Assembly: GCA_963576475.1 (NCBI GenBank) | Contig: OY754964.1 | Span: 48,744,861 to 48,808,860, forward strand | DNA from: Molanna angustata | Taxonomy: Eukaryota; Arthropoda; Insecta; Trichoptera; Molannidae | DNA: 64,000 nucleotides | Direction of reading: 5' to 3' | Notes under the pieces: model-generated | What the model was told of the DNA's origin: nothing | Databases searched by the model: none | The model's input: only the letters and a program-made list of their open reading frames with translations | Made by a program: the position numbers and the translations under genes | Part shown: positions 31,826 to 43,059 of the stretch, one piece after another | Numbering within the stretch: position 1 is the first letter of the stretch | Layout of the letters: the number at the start of each line of letters is the position of its first letter

Positions 31826-33113
31826 ATAAAAACATACTACTTTTTTTTGAAATCTAAATAAATGTACCTACATGCAAATACTGATCGGTGTTTACTGCTG
31901 TGATATTCCTATACAAAAATAATCATCAGCCTTTTTACTATGACGGAAGTCTGGCAGTCGCTGGCTTGTGTTCTATTATACCTACATAGGTATAAATGCA
32001 CTTTTGTTTTTTTACTATGTATTATAAAAATTTATTGTGTTTTACGATAAAAAAAGCTTAAGAATGAATGATTAATGGCGCCAACATATTTCTTTCCTGA
32101 TTGGTCGTCACACGGTTTTAAAATTTAGTACATTCCTATAAATTTTATATGTCACTCTAAAAAGTAAATTAAAATACCATTTATAGGTATGGCATTTTTT
32201 TAAAATTAGTTCTTAAATGTACGTTGTACCTACAGAAATAATACTTTTTATTCTAAACGAGTGCAAAATAACAAATTGAATTTTCGAAATGGTTTATTTT
32301 TTCATTTCAAGGCAGGGTTCGTTCTGAAAATGCAAAAATTTGACAATTTTTGCATTTACGATGATTTGAATTTATTTTTCACTGACAATACTAATCGAAT
32401 TGATGTTATCACATAAAGATAAAAATATTGCAAAACAACGTTTAATATTTTATGTTATTAAACACTAGCAGACCTGGGAGACGTTTCCCGTTCAATGTAA
32501 TCTAAAATTAAAAATCTGCATAGCGGCGATCGTTATTTTGAATTTGTTTTAAACTAAATAGAGGATGCACAATCTTAACCTCCCAGAAACACTCATACAA
32601 AATTGCAAGTCCCTAGAGGTAGGTATCATAGTTTCATCACTACGGCGGGTACAAATTCTCAAATAGACAGACACATTGATTTATTATTATGACGATAGTC
32701 TGTTAAGTTTCATTCTAACGGATCTGATGAAGAGCTTTGATAGGTCTATTCTGGTTAGATATTTTTTTGAATAATAAGTTTTATATAACACTGTATAAAT
32801 AAGATTTAAAAATATTAACCATACGCAACACAATTACAAGACGGACACACAGCTGCATCGACTCGTGACTCCAAAGACAAACACGACATTCGGACAAAGA
32901 CATTAGGTAGGTACTACAATTTAGCTTCAAAAATTTTTAATATGATAAAAAATAAATAAAGGAGATACAGTTGATAAAAACAATAGAAACATGGATCAAA
33001 ACAAGGGCATAATATACTGCATCAAGTAGGTAACAATAGCTTAAAATATTATTTTATAATAGGTTTACACTGAATTTTTTTTGTTAATAGTAACAAAATT
33101 TCATCTTTAAATT
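31826..33113. other. Unassigned, possible decayed dispersed repeat at 32465-32700
   Basis: No gene. The segment with CTAGCAGACCTGGGAGACG and ACTACGGCGGGTACAAATTC has the look of a common insect dispersed repeat, but its boundaries are unclear. Confidence 0.3.
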
Positions 33114-33270
33114 AACCGAACTATAGTGACTCCAAAACATTTGGTTTTGTGCAACTAAATGTTTTGTACACACAGCCAAACAGTACAGTCATAAATAGAT
33201 TAACCTTTGTTACTGATATCAAAAATTTGGCAAAAAAGCAGGTAGCCAGTTCGGTTGTCATAATATTTTT
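33114..33270. repeat. Short MITE, AACCGAACT family, copy 2
   Basis: The ends AACCGAACT and AGTTCGGTT are the same as 221-383, with an internal match GCAGGTAGCCAGTTCGGTTG. Confidence 0.6.
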
Positions 33271-34299
33271 TCAGTGTAATATTTAAGATTCAAAATGTTT
33301 TTTCTGTTATGCAAGAAATTTTCTGCCTCCTCGGAACAGGCTCAGTCTAGTGAGGTAGTTTTTACCATAAAATGTTATATAGAAAATACTTTTTTCAGAG
33401 TAGGGAAATTATCATATAGTAGAACTATTCATATTTGAGTCGAAACATCTATAAAGTATTTTCATTGAATTGTATAGGTTATATATTGTTATAAGTTCTG
33501 TTGAAAACAAAATACATGATATATGTGAATTTGTAGATTTTCTTTATAAAACATGTCAATATACGTACATTTATTATATTGGTAATGAAGCCACTTTACA
33601 AATCCAAAACTTGTCAACAAAATAAGTATAACTTTCAACCGATCACGAACTGAACATTTAGTTGGTACGAAAAATATATAATTATGAGATGTTTCATTTA
33701 CACACGGCAACGTTTAAAATATCGACTGAGAATATCTTTAGCAGTTCGGAGTTGATACGTGGACCAAAATGATATCCCCGACAATAGGATACGCCCAGTC
33801 AACCAATGGGAGCCATTCTCAAATGCTATTGGTCATTTCCCTTGTAACACATGCTGTTATATAAGTGATACAAGAATATTGACACGCCCACAAATTTAAC
33901 AATTTTCCTAATATACCTACATAATATTACTTCTGAAAGCCGATACGTACAACGTATGTAGGTACCTACATATTACAACATTTTCAGTACCTATCTACAG
34001 AAGCAGCACTTACAGTTGAAGTAGGTACACATCCATAATTTTAGCTTTTATCTAACAAGGACTACTAAAATTAATACAATCATACTATTTTTTCAATCTT
34101 GATTATGACAATTGCATGATGACAATTAGAAACATGGTGTTTATGTATTTATAACAAATAAAATTTAAATTAAATATTGACAGTTACCTAAAATGGAAAA
34201 CTCAAATAAAAAACACAATAAACAGATTTAGAAAGCTTATGTACATATTTAAAAGCCCTTGAAACATTCTAAATTTAAAATTACTTAAAATGTACAGTA
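33271..34299. other. Unassigned AT-rich sequence
   Basis: No recognised gene; GTAGGTAC-type strings are frequent at 33957-34030. The ORF at 33489-33710 has no domain. Confidence 0.4.
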
Positions 34300-34470
34300 G
34301 GTACGTGTTCGCCCATTCAATTATGCAATATGACATTTATGCATGGGGAGGGGCGTATAAATCATCAATTTTGCCTCTAGAATTTGCACAAAGATTGATA
34401 ATAAAAATTATTAATAAAAAACATGTAACTCCCCAGCTTTACAATTACCTACCTATTTCATGATTTTCAA
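34300..34470 (+). pseudogene. Non-LTR retrotransposon tail (WGGAYKS type)
   Basis: In frame: YDIYAWGGAYKSSILPLEFA, then QRLIIKIINKK. This is a post-RT region like that at 40435-40690 (GIIGWGGAYKTNIGPIVKAQ). It lies directly before the Penelope RT fragment. Confidence 0.7.
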
Positions 34471-34504
34471 GTGCCGTCTTTCAAAGATATTTATTATTAC
34501 AAAA

Positions 34505-35149
34505 AGATATTTATTATAACAAAACTATTTTATTTATAATGGCGAAATATATACACAAAAGGACGGTTTGGCAATGGGACAACCAACCAGTCCACTAATA
34601 GCAGACATATTCATGAATTCTTTAGAAAATAGTCTATTTGATAATGTTAAAAATAAGGATTTTCTTAAAAATGTGTTAGTTTGGTATAGATATGTAGATG
34701 ATATTTTCTGTATATGGACAGGTACTGACAGACAATTACAAAAATTCCTAACACATCGAAATACTCTACACAGTAAAATCAAATTTACAATAGAAACAGA
34801 AAAAGACAGAATGTTAAACTTCCTAGATCTTACCATAAAAATAGCTAATAACACCCTTACCTTTGACATATTCAGAAAACCAACATACACGGATAATATC
34901 ATACATAACACTTCACAGCACCCAATCACACACAAAATGGCAGCATTTCATTCAATGATCACTAGATTACTCAACGTACCATTGAATAACACAGACTATA
35001 ACAAAGAATTACAAACAATAGAAACAATAGCCCTTAACAACGGTTACAAAAAAGACATAGTTCATAAAATATTAAACAGAAAAATACATACGAACATCAT
35101 ACATAAATACATTTACAAACCAAAACCACGTGAAACAGGTAAAAATTGA
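34505..35149 (+). pseudogene. Penelope-like element reverse transcriptase, C-terminal two thirds
   Basis: The coding frame is open from about 34505 (NGEIYTQKDGLAMGQPTSPL) through RT motif YRYVDDIFC with the YVDD catalytic pair, to a stop at 35149. GLAMGxPxSPxxAD is the classic Penelope RT signature. The N-terminal part of the ORF and the 5' terminal repeat are missing, replaced upstream by a different LINE tail. The GIY-YIG part follows in another frame after a frameshift or stop near 35150-35200. Penelope elements copy themselves through target-primed reverse transcription; this copy cannot make a full protein. Confidence 0.9.
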
Positions 35150-35199
35150 AGAAAAATTATATATCTGGATAAAATTACACACGACATAACAAGACAACT

Positions 35200-35690
35200 T
35201 CCTTCAAAGATATAACCAGCTTTATATACAGACAATAAATAATATAGGACTAATACTGAAAAACAACACAGAAAAAACAAGTTATTTGAAACATAGTGGA
35301 ATATACGAACTACAATGTGGAGACTGTGACAGCATTTACATAGGAAGAACGGGACGGACAATTGAAACCAGACTTAAAGAACATAAACGCTGTTTAAATG
35401 GACTCAGTTTTTCAGAATATGCAAACCACCTAATACAAGAAAATCATACATTTGACAATACAAACACCCAATTATTACATAAACACACATACGGACTGAA
35501 ACAAAACAATCTAGAGACATTAGAAATACACAAAGCAATTAATAATCACAAGAAAATAATAAATAATCAGACGCAACCCTACACTTCACCACTACTGTCC
35601 ATGTTCCCGTTAGGTCAACGCTCACCCCCTCCCTTGCCCCCGCTTTCTACTACACCCTTGACACTGCCACATACCACGCAAAATTAGTTT
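35200..35690 (+). pseudogene. Penelope-like element GIY-YIG endonuclease domain
   Basis: The frame from about 35200 contains SGIYELQCGDCDSIYIGRTG, RTIETRLKEHKR and a C-terminal Pro-rich stretch ending at 35687. The GIY...YIG pair, the conserved Arg in RTGRTIETRL and the downstream Glu/His region fit the GIY-YIG nuclease fused to Penelope RTs. It is not in frame with the RT part. The domain itself appears nearly intact. Confidence 0.88.
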
Positions 35691-35713
35691 TCAGTTAGTA
35701 TTAACTCACCTCT

Positions 35714-35753
35714 CACCTGAGGAAGATAACGGAGGTTATCGAAACATGTAGTG
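35714..35753 (+). ncRNA. Hammerhead-ribozyme-like motif 2, at the Penelope 3' end
   Basis: Reads CAC, CTGAGGA, extra A, GATAAC-GGAG-GTTATC hairpin, GAA, ACATGT, A, GTG. Helix I is CAC/GTG, helix II six pairs, and helix III the palindrome ACATGT, followed by A at the expected cleavage position. It starts 27 nt after the GIY-YIG stop. Hammerheads are known from Penelope terminal regions; the extra A next to helix II leaves activity open. Confidence 0.65.
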
Positions 35754-35819
35754 TTTTAAAAAATATAACTAGTGGAAAAAAAACAAAGTATATTAATTTA
35801 TTTTAAATTATAATATTTA

Positions 35820-36345
35820 TTATTAATAAAATGTGCTATTTCAAATACATAAAGTCCTTTATAACTCCCTTGTTAGGAGTCATTTAGAGTTTGGATCTGT
35901 GGTTTGGAATCCTCACTACACAACGTATATCGACAGAATCGAAATAATCCAGCGAAAGTTTGCTTATCACCTTGATTTTCTCCTTAGTCTCAACTTTAGT
36001 GACTATGCTGAATCAATCCATTACCATAATTTAGTAACTGGCAAACCGCAGGACCATAATTGATATTATATATTTGTTTAAGTTGGTCAACAATTTTGTG
36101 GATTCCCCAGACTTATTGAAAAAAATTGCTTTCACTGTTCGAGCAGAACAACCAGATATCCTAGCACTTTTTATATTCCTAATTGTAATAACAACTACAT
36201 ACACTCTGAATGCTTTTGTGTATATACCGTGCTTGCAGGGTGTAAAATGCTTTCTTTAATACACTTGACATCTCTGCGAGCTCTCTCAGTGCGTTTAGGA
36301 CAGCTGCCTCCTCCTCCTACTAGAACTTTGACTAAATCAGCTGCC
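35820..36345 (+). pseudogene. Non-LTR retrotransposon RT tail (Jockey/I-like), decayed
   Basis: The frame at 35833-36063 contains LYNSLVRSHLEFGSVVWNPH, RIEIIQRKFAYHLDF and LNFSDYAESI. This is the RT thumb region (LVRS.LEYGS.VW.P, IE.IQR.F) of Jockey/CR1-like LINEs. Downstream shifts of frame continue the tail to ~36345. Confidence 0.8.
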
Positions 36346-37487
36346 TTATTTTGGTGTTTTTTTTTATGAACCTACTAGTAATTTAATTATACATTATTTG
36401 TAATCAATATTAATTATCCTATTGAACAATGCATGGTGTTTTCACTGGTCCACTAACTAAGCAATGTACATAGTCTGTTTTATAAATTGTGTAGACTGTA
36501 TTACTCTCTATCAACCAATAAAAAATAAATAAAAATAAAATAAAGACCGTGGCTTTTTCGTCATCATGAACGTGGCTACATGCCTTTGTACGTGTGGGGA
36601 GTAATAGACAGTGGGTCAATTGTGTACCACGTTAGCACATACAAGATTTGCACAGCACTACTACACGTACAATAGGGTGGTGTGGTTCAACCAACTTGAA
36701 ACAGCTTTGAGACTGGCCACTGAATATATTGAATTTGACATTATAAATTAAAAAAATAGACTTATTCAATTCGGCTGATTTGTAAATTATATTCACTTCA
36801 TTTAATACAGCAATAAACCTTTATCTGCATATAAATAAAGTACGTAGACCTCGTAAGATTGTCGTTCTGGATTTGTTCATGTTTATGGCCGGCTCTATTT
36901 ATGTCAGTTTGCCTGTCCTTGCTTCCGTTTGAAATCCTCCTATGTCAAAATCGGCAATTTACAGAAGAGCAAAAAAATTTAATATTACATTTTTATAATA
37001 TTACGAAACAGTATAAAAAAACAAATCCTCGCGAACTGAAATATTTTTTTACTATTTTCAAAAGTAAAGTGATTATAATGCCAACATGACGATGTCTCTG
37101 TTCCCGCCATAGCTAGACCTCAAAAGGCACGAAATAATGAAATCCGACACGGGGACAGGGAACAATTTACATGTAACAATTTCCTCCTTTTGCATTGTGG
37201 GTCAGATTTGCTTTACTTTACAATAAATACGTATTTATTGATTTTTTGTTTAAAGATAGACAATAATATTCATATTACGGGGAAAATAGTAGGTAGGTAT
37301 ATTTTTTTGCGGAAAATCATAAATTAAAAAAAAATACGAAAAATATATAAAGGAATACCTATAAATAGTTGGTTTTTCGACATTTATAAGCAAATTTTCA
37401 AAATTATTGTTATTATAGAAACATTTTTTTTAAATGAATATGTCCTTGTTAAATAAGTACATATACATCTTCCTACGTTCCCTAAAA
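36346..37487. other. Unassigned sequence
   Basis: ORFs at 36419-36619 and 36859-37089 have no recognised family. Confidence 0.4.
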
Positions 37488-37600
37488 TAAGCATAAATGC
37501 TTGTGCTATAGGTGAACGAAATCGGTCGAGGCAGGATTCGAACTCGCGACCACTGAATTACTAACCCAATGCGCTAACCGTTCTGCCATCGACCCATCTT
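37488..37600 (-). mobile_element. tRNA-derived SINE, family 2, copy 2
   Basis: The inverse of GGTCGATGGCAGAACGGTTA (A-box side), with a good B box complement in GCAGGATTCGAACTCGCGAC, plus GTGAACGAAATCGGT shared with 3686-3830. Confidence 0.75.
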
Positions 37601-38279
37601 AACATACCTACCTTATATTATTTTTGCAAAAATTAGAACTTATTTTTTCTATGAATTTTTGTAAAATAGGAATACAGTTATAAAAATATTAAAAAAGATT
37701 AAAAAATATTTTAATGCCTACTACTTTCATGTCAGGTCTTAAAATTTAATTATGGAGTATGTATTATTCAAATGACATCACAAAAGCGACGAATGCGTTC
37801 AAAAATATAAGTTTTCTTCGGGTGATAATATCATATCGAAATATACTTAACGAAATAATAAAAGGTCATCAAAATGAAATATTATTATCAACAACTATTG
37901 ATTATAAAATAATGTATGCTGTGCACGTTACAACTTTAAAACACATATTTTAATAAATAAACAAAATACTTATCTAAAAAGACCAATTGAATAAATTTAA
38001 ATTATTTATCTTAACTAAATGTTGAAGAATAATAAAATAACATTACTTACTGATTTTCAAAACATAAGTAGGTACCGGCCTACAAATATATTTTTTTAAG
38101 TTTAAATTTTAACTAAAACATAATTAGGTATCTATGTATGTTCATAACCAAAATGTGGTAAATAACTACATTTTGATCACGGAGAATAGAGTGCTGTTGC
38201 TCATCATAATTTGCCCTTGAGACACAAAACGAAGATGCTGGTCAATAAATTGCAGCATCCAGAGCAATTTTTGTCTTTC
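37601..38279. other. Unassigned AT-rich sequence
   Basis: The ORF at 37759-37953 has no domain. Confidence 0.4.
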
Positions 38280-38620
38280 CACGACGCTCACAGTTGAGGG
38301 CAGGCGTTCGTCCTTCCTCGCAGGTGCTCAGGATGACGGGGCCAAGTGTTCATGGAGGCGGGGCGGGTCGCTGGGGCCACGTATCCATGCGGAGCAGCCG
38401 CAAAAACAAGTATAATACACTGGTAACTGGACTGGAAGCCTGCACCTTGTGGAGTTCGCTGGACATTGTGACGTCCACCAGGTGTTAAGGAAAAGTGTTG
38501 TCGATAAACACTGCACCGAATATATTTTTTAAGTAAGTGTATACCTACCTTAAAAGCTTCGCTTCATTTTGTTGCAGAAACCGCCGGAGGCGGCTATATG
38601 ACGTGCAGCGGTAAAAAGTT
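38280..38620. other. GC-rich island of unknown nature
   Basis: This is strikingly GC-rich against its flanks (for example GAGGCGGGGCGGGTCGCTGG). It has antiparallel ORFs at 38294-38488 and 38328-38516 with no family match, and a hairpin AACCGCCGGAGGCGGCT at 38580. It lies ~6.8 kb upstream of Dmrt93B exon 1, so a promoter or 5' exon is possible. A mobile fragment is equally possible. Confidence 0.35.
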
Positions 38621-39269
38621 GGCTGAAAAAAAAAATAAAAATAAAAAAAAATAAAAAAAAAATTTTGGCTGAAAAAGTTGTTGTTGTTGGTTGGTTGGTA
38701 AAAGTTGGCTGAGAGTAGCGATGCTTCTCAGCTATAGGATATAATATAATATTTGGTTTTTAAATGTCTCCTTAACACACATGTGCTTGCACTCTGGTAA
38801 AGGGCAATATGTTTTTTTTTTATTGTGAATCTTTTCTTTTATTTTCTGATTGTTTTTTGTATATGTAGGTTATATAAATTAAATAAATTAATGGAATAAA
38901 AAAAAATACTTCCAAAAGCTGTACCTAAGTACTTAAAATATCATTCCATGAGGGAGCTTGCTTGGTTTTTTACTCTATTGTCTTTTTGTTTTTTATCTTG
39001 CTTTCATTTAAAAAAAAAACAATTTCTCAACAGATAGCGTTACAAAAAAGGTTTCTTCGTTATTTCATACATAGATGGTGATGGTAAAAATGTGTTATTT
39101 TCAAATTAATTGTATCCCACTATGGCCACTATTGAAATATATGTAGGTAAAGATTAATTATTGTAACCTTATAATTCTATGTTATTGTATTTTGTTTATT
39201 TAAATTTTAGGTACTTACATACATATTTCATAATTCATTTTTTCAATGTCTTCATTCCATGTTTGAATA
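38621..39269. other. Low-complexity A-rich then AT-rich sequence
   Basis: An (AAAATA)n-like run at 38622-38662 is followed by a TTGTTGTTGGTTGGTTGG tract. Confidence 0.45.
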
Positions 39270-39835
39270 TTATTTACTCCTCACTAACCCAAGGGGATAT
39301 AGTGGGAGTTATGATTTCGCAATTTTAAGGCTATTTTTTTATTGCAGATTATCAACTAGTATCATGCTGAGATTATATTCTGAAAGTTTCATCACAATGT
39401 ATATGTGTGTGTGTGTGCTATTTGCTGTGCAGTGTGCTATGTGCTATGTGCAGTGTGCTATGTACGGCGTGTTCATTTTTACTGTATCGATTATAGACTA
39501 AAGTACTCATTCGATTCTATTCAACATTTGCAAATTTGTATATCACTTAGACCCCATTAGATTTTGAAGGATATCTAAATAGTGCTTCTCAATTTTTTTA
39601 ACTGCCAAATATTTCAAAGTGACCCCAAGCTCAGGAAAATTAAATTTTTAAATTTTTATTTTCAAATCAGTAAAAAGGCTCGTCACTAATAAAATGGCAT
39701 TAAAGAAATATCAATTTTTCATAATAAAATATATAAATAAAAAATAATTTAACAATGGTATTTCATGAAAATGATGAAAATTTTCCATACAAAATTTGAA
39801 TACTTTATAGGATGACTTGTTAGCCACAAACCACT
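39270..39835 (+). repeat. Dispersed repeat, copy 2 of the ~560-bp pair
   Basis: Matches 385-950 in the same orientation. It contains an added TGTGCTATGTGC expansion at 39413-39466. Confidence 0.65.
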
Positions 39836-40129
39836 CGGTTTGTTTTGATATTATTTTTGACACAAGTGTGATTGAATGAAAAATATTAAAATTTTGTGAA
39901 AATAAATACATAAATGTCGTTTCTCGACAATAATTAGAGCAACGCATGAAGTTTTATTTTCCAAAACTAAAAATTGACATTATATATACCTACCTACCTA
40001 GATCTTTCAAATATCGCATTTTTTTTTAAAACATAAGAAATAATATACACTTTATACACATCAAAGTTTAACAATACAATTTTATTTTTTTACAAAAAAG
40101 ATACTTAAGAACTAGATGCAGAACGTAAA
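39836..40129. other. AT-rich sequence, no feature seen
   Basis: Nothing recognisable. Confidence 0.4.
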
Positions 40130-40690
40130 CTGCTTCACTAGGTTAAAAACCTGTTCTGAAGCAGCTTATAATTATAATTAAGTGTATAAGTATACCTATG
40201 GTTTAGGTGCGCGTGTGTGTCATTGCATGTAAACGTAAAGTATTTTATTTATCAGTGCATGTCTTGTCTGTTTTTTACCCATTTTTTTAATCCCCATTTA
40301 AAGCTATTTATATTTTTCGTTTTGTTCAATTCAATTGGAAGCAAATTGAAAATTATTACTCCGAGAAAATGAAAATTTCTTTGTCCAAAGTCGACTTGGT
40401 CATCGGTATCTGTATATTTGTTTGTCTAGTCTGCCTAGTCTGACGTGTAGCTTGGGTCGATTGGAAGTTGTTGAAGTGTGAAAAATATAGATACAAATGT
40501 TTTTGCATTTAGCTGTGGTATGTCTAGGATATCAATTTTTTTGAATAGTTCGGCTGAGGGTGTGCGAATAGGAACATTAAATATTATTTTCAAAACGGAT
40601 TTTTGGGCTTTAACTATTGGACCTATATTTGTTTTGTAAGCACCACCCCACCCTATAATACCATTATTCTGTTGTAATATCAATGTCGTC
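40130..40690 (-). pseudogene. Non-LTR retrotransposon tail and 3' UTR
   Basis: The minus-strand frame (40683-40435) carries NNGIIGWGGAYKTNIGPIVK, AQKSVLKIIFN, then SAELFKKIDILDIPQLN. It is the post-RT tail of a Jockey/CR1-like LINE. The homologous region of the copy at 3985-4480 follows, and a conserved hairpin at 40132-40162 closes the likely 3' end. Confidence 0.75.
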
Positions 40691-40994
40691 TGTCAATATC
40701 TATGGTTAATTTTGTATTAAAAAAAATAAATATGCATGTCACTTCCGCAAATTGTGTCGTTTTATTAACATATTCTACTATTGACTGGTAAAGTGGTACC
40801 TACATTAATTTAATGACAGATTTAGGTAAAACATTTCTGATGGAGCGAAAAATGAAATTAATTTTCTTTAATTGCATGCTTAAAATTGAGATATGGGGTT
40901 TCCATTTTAAACATTGGTCAATTGTTATTCCCAAATATTTCGATTGTCTAGTTTTTTTTTATTTCAGTACATGTACAGTTACTTTGTTGATCTT
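40691..40994. other. Unassigned sequence
   Basis: The ORF at 40813-41004 is unrecognised. It may extend the LINE fragment, but no motif supports that. Confidence 0.35.
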
Positions 40995-41075
40995 TGCAGT
41001 ATGAATTTTGATTACCCATATGGGGTAATCAAAAGGGTTTTGATTTCACTATTTTACCGGAATCGCCCCCTGAAT
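40995..41075. repeat. Remnant of hairpin MITE, GGGGCAAGTCTGGT family
   Basis: GATTACCCATATGGGGTAAT and AAAAGGGTTTTGATTTC match the arm of that family; both ends are degraded. Confidence 0.55.
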
Positions 41076-41084
41076 TATTCGCGA

Positions 41085-41230
41085 TATTTTTGTAGAAAAG
41101 CGGTGTATTTTTTTATCAGAATATATAGTGAATAAAATTATTTTTATGAAATCGGTGTTATTTTAATGAAAAGCGTTGTTATTTTTTAGTAAAACGGTGA
41201 TTTTTTAAGAAATCCATATTGCATTTAAAA
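41085..41230. repeat. Single piece of the 104-bp repeat seen at 25.9 kb
   Basis: TTTTTGTAGAAAAGCGGTG, TATGAAATCGGTGTTATTTT and GTTATTTTTTAGTAAAACGG match the 25850-26170 unit. Confidence 0.6.
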
Positions 41231-41607
41231 AAATGCAATTAAGGAGAAGTTTACACGTGATTTAAATTTACTGATAGTATAAAAATGCAATTTAGGAGAA
41301 ATTTAGACGTGATTTTAATTTACTGATAATATGCATAAAAAATCCATAATATGGATTAAAATTATTTCAAAGAAAAAAAAAATAGAACGTTGTCATCATA
41401 AATCCTTGATTATTGGGTTTAATTAAAAACAATATTTAAGCGGCTTTTTCTATTTAAACCGGTTTTTTTTATATTTATATGTAAAAAAACAACACCATTA
41501 ATTTCAAATATTCTAAGGTAGAGGCGTTTACATTGTGGAAATTCATTTTAATAAATTATTAAAATAACAATATAACTTTGTTTATTTCCACTTATTTATT
41601 TTTATTC

Positions 41608-41647
41608 CACAACTATTTTCAAGAACTACCGTTCTCTTCTTCAGGTG
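41608..41647 (-). ncRNA. Hammerhead-like motif 4, minus strand, mutated helix III
   Basis: Same layout as the plus-strand partner, but helix III reads AATAGT instead of ACTAGT, so one pair is lost. Confidence 0.4.
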
Positions 41648-41666
41648 GGTTTAAACTGTTTAAACG

Positions 41667-41706
41667 CACCTGAAGAAGAGAACGGTAGTTCTTGAAACTA
41701 GTTGTG
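41667..41706 (+). ncRNA. Hammerhead-ribozyme-like motif 3
   Basis: Reads CAC, CTGAAGA, extra A, GAGAAC-GGTA-GTTCTT hairpin (one G-T pair), GAA, ACTAGT, T, GTG. Helix I CAC/GTG and the palindromic helix III follow the same rule as the copies at 16.6 and 35.7 kb. Confidence 0.6.
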
Positions 41707-41814
41707 GAATAAAAATAAATAAGTGGAAATAAACAAAGTTATATTGTTATATTAATAATTTATTACCATTAATTTCATTAAATTTTAATTATTTATTTAT
41801 TTTATTTTTATTTT

Positions 41815-42030
41815 TTACTTCTCGGGCAACTAACAGGTACTATGTCAAATATTATTTTAACATGCACCCAATAACAAGTTGCCACATTCTGGAGACTTGC
41901 GATATTAATCGTCTCACAGATCCAAACTGAAAACACAATTAAAAATTGTGTCTCCACCGGGAATCGAACCCGGGACCCTTGGATCAGCAGTCAGATACCT
42001 AACCAACTGAGTCACGAAGGCCGACAATAT
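41815..42030 (-). mobile_element. tRNA-derived SINE, family 1, near-complete copy
   Basis: The exact inverse layout of 20327-20545: ACTTCTCGGGCAACTAACAG, GTTGCCACATTCTGGAGACT, CCGGGAATCGAACCCGGGAC (inverse B box), GAAGGCCGAC at the head. Confidence 0.88.
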
Positions 42031-43050
42031 TATATTCAAAATTAAGAATCGCCATCGTAGCCAAGTTGTTGTTATAAGTTTTGTTCTTCTATCTGCCAAA
42101 ACAGTATAATCTAAAGTAATAAAGCAATCAAAATGTTAGTGTATGTGTGTGTGTGTGTGTTTGTCTCACGCCTTCTGAAAAACCAAGAGCATCTAAAAAT
42201 CTAATTTATGTGCGAACGTGTACCTGTATACCTGATGCAGTGTCACGCTAAAAATAATGCGATAAAAATGCTAAATTTTAAAAATATTTCAATAATTATT
42301 TTTTTCATACAAAATTTTCCAAGTCGTATCTGTCAAAAAAGTGTACATTTTGCACGCAAATATCTGTTAGTTTAAAAGTTAGAAGTACGTATTTACACGA
42401 AAAAAATTTACTTTCAAGTATAACTTAGCGTTTAAGTGAAAAACATGGTGAATATTTTGTATAATTATAATGTTTAACTTATTTTTAAAGTAAGCGTTTT
42501 GTACATAAATGCCGCCATTTTAATATCTTTTCATACAATATTTCATTTTCCTACCGAATGAATATGTTCTTGAAAATAATAAACCTTTGAAATAAATATA
42601 ATTATGAAATAATAAAATGAAACACAAGACATTATAGCAAGTTTTAAGTGGTATATTGTAAAAGTCTGTTAATTATTAGTAAAGATATAGGCATAATAAA
42701 ATTGCATAATTTTTATATAATATTTGATATTTCGGACAATTTTCATTTTTATGGCATCGAACAAACCAATGTAGGTACCTACATATTATTCAAAAAATGT
42801 ATACAAACCATTTGATATTTTTTACATGTTCTATGGTTAGTATGATAACGGACACATTCTGATATTCAAATAAAATTTTGTTATAAATCGAATTCGAATT
42901 AATCTAGAACATCATTGTAGGTAGGTACCTACATACCTAATACTACTTAAAAACCAACAATATACTAATTTCGTATAGGAAAATTATTAAACTATCTTAG
43001 GTTAACTACAATACACATGTCATTCAATCTACAAACTAATTCCTATAGTG
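42031..43050. other. AT-rich sequence with a short TG microsatellite
   Basis: (TG)n at 42141-42160. No gene. Confidence 0.45.
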
Positions 43051-43059
43051 AAATTCTTC

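Larger units (their letters stand above)
41550..41763. repeat. ~214-bp palindrome made of two Penelope-type ends
   Basis: The ~100-bp arms are near-perfect inverse complements about a GTTTAAACTGTTTAAAC centre. Each arm contains a hammerhead-like unit and the tail TTGTGGAATAAAAATAAATA, which resembles the Penelope 3' region at 35714-35800. Confidence 0.85.
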
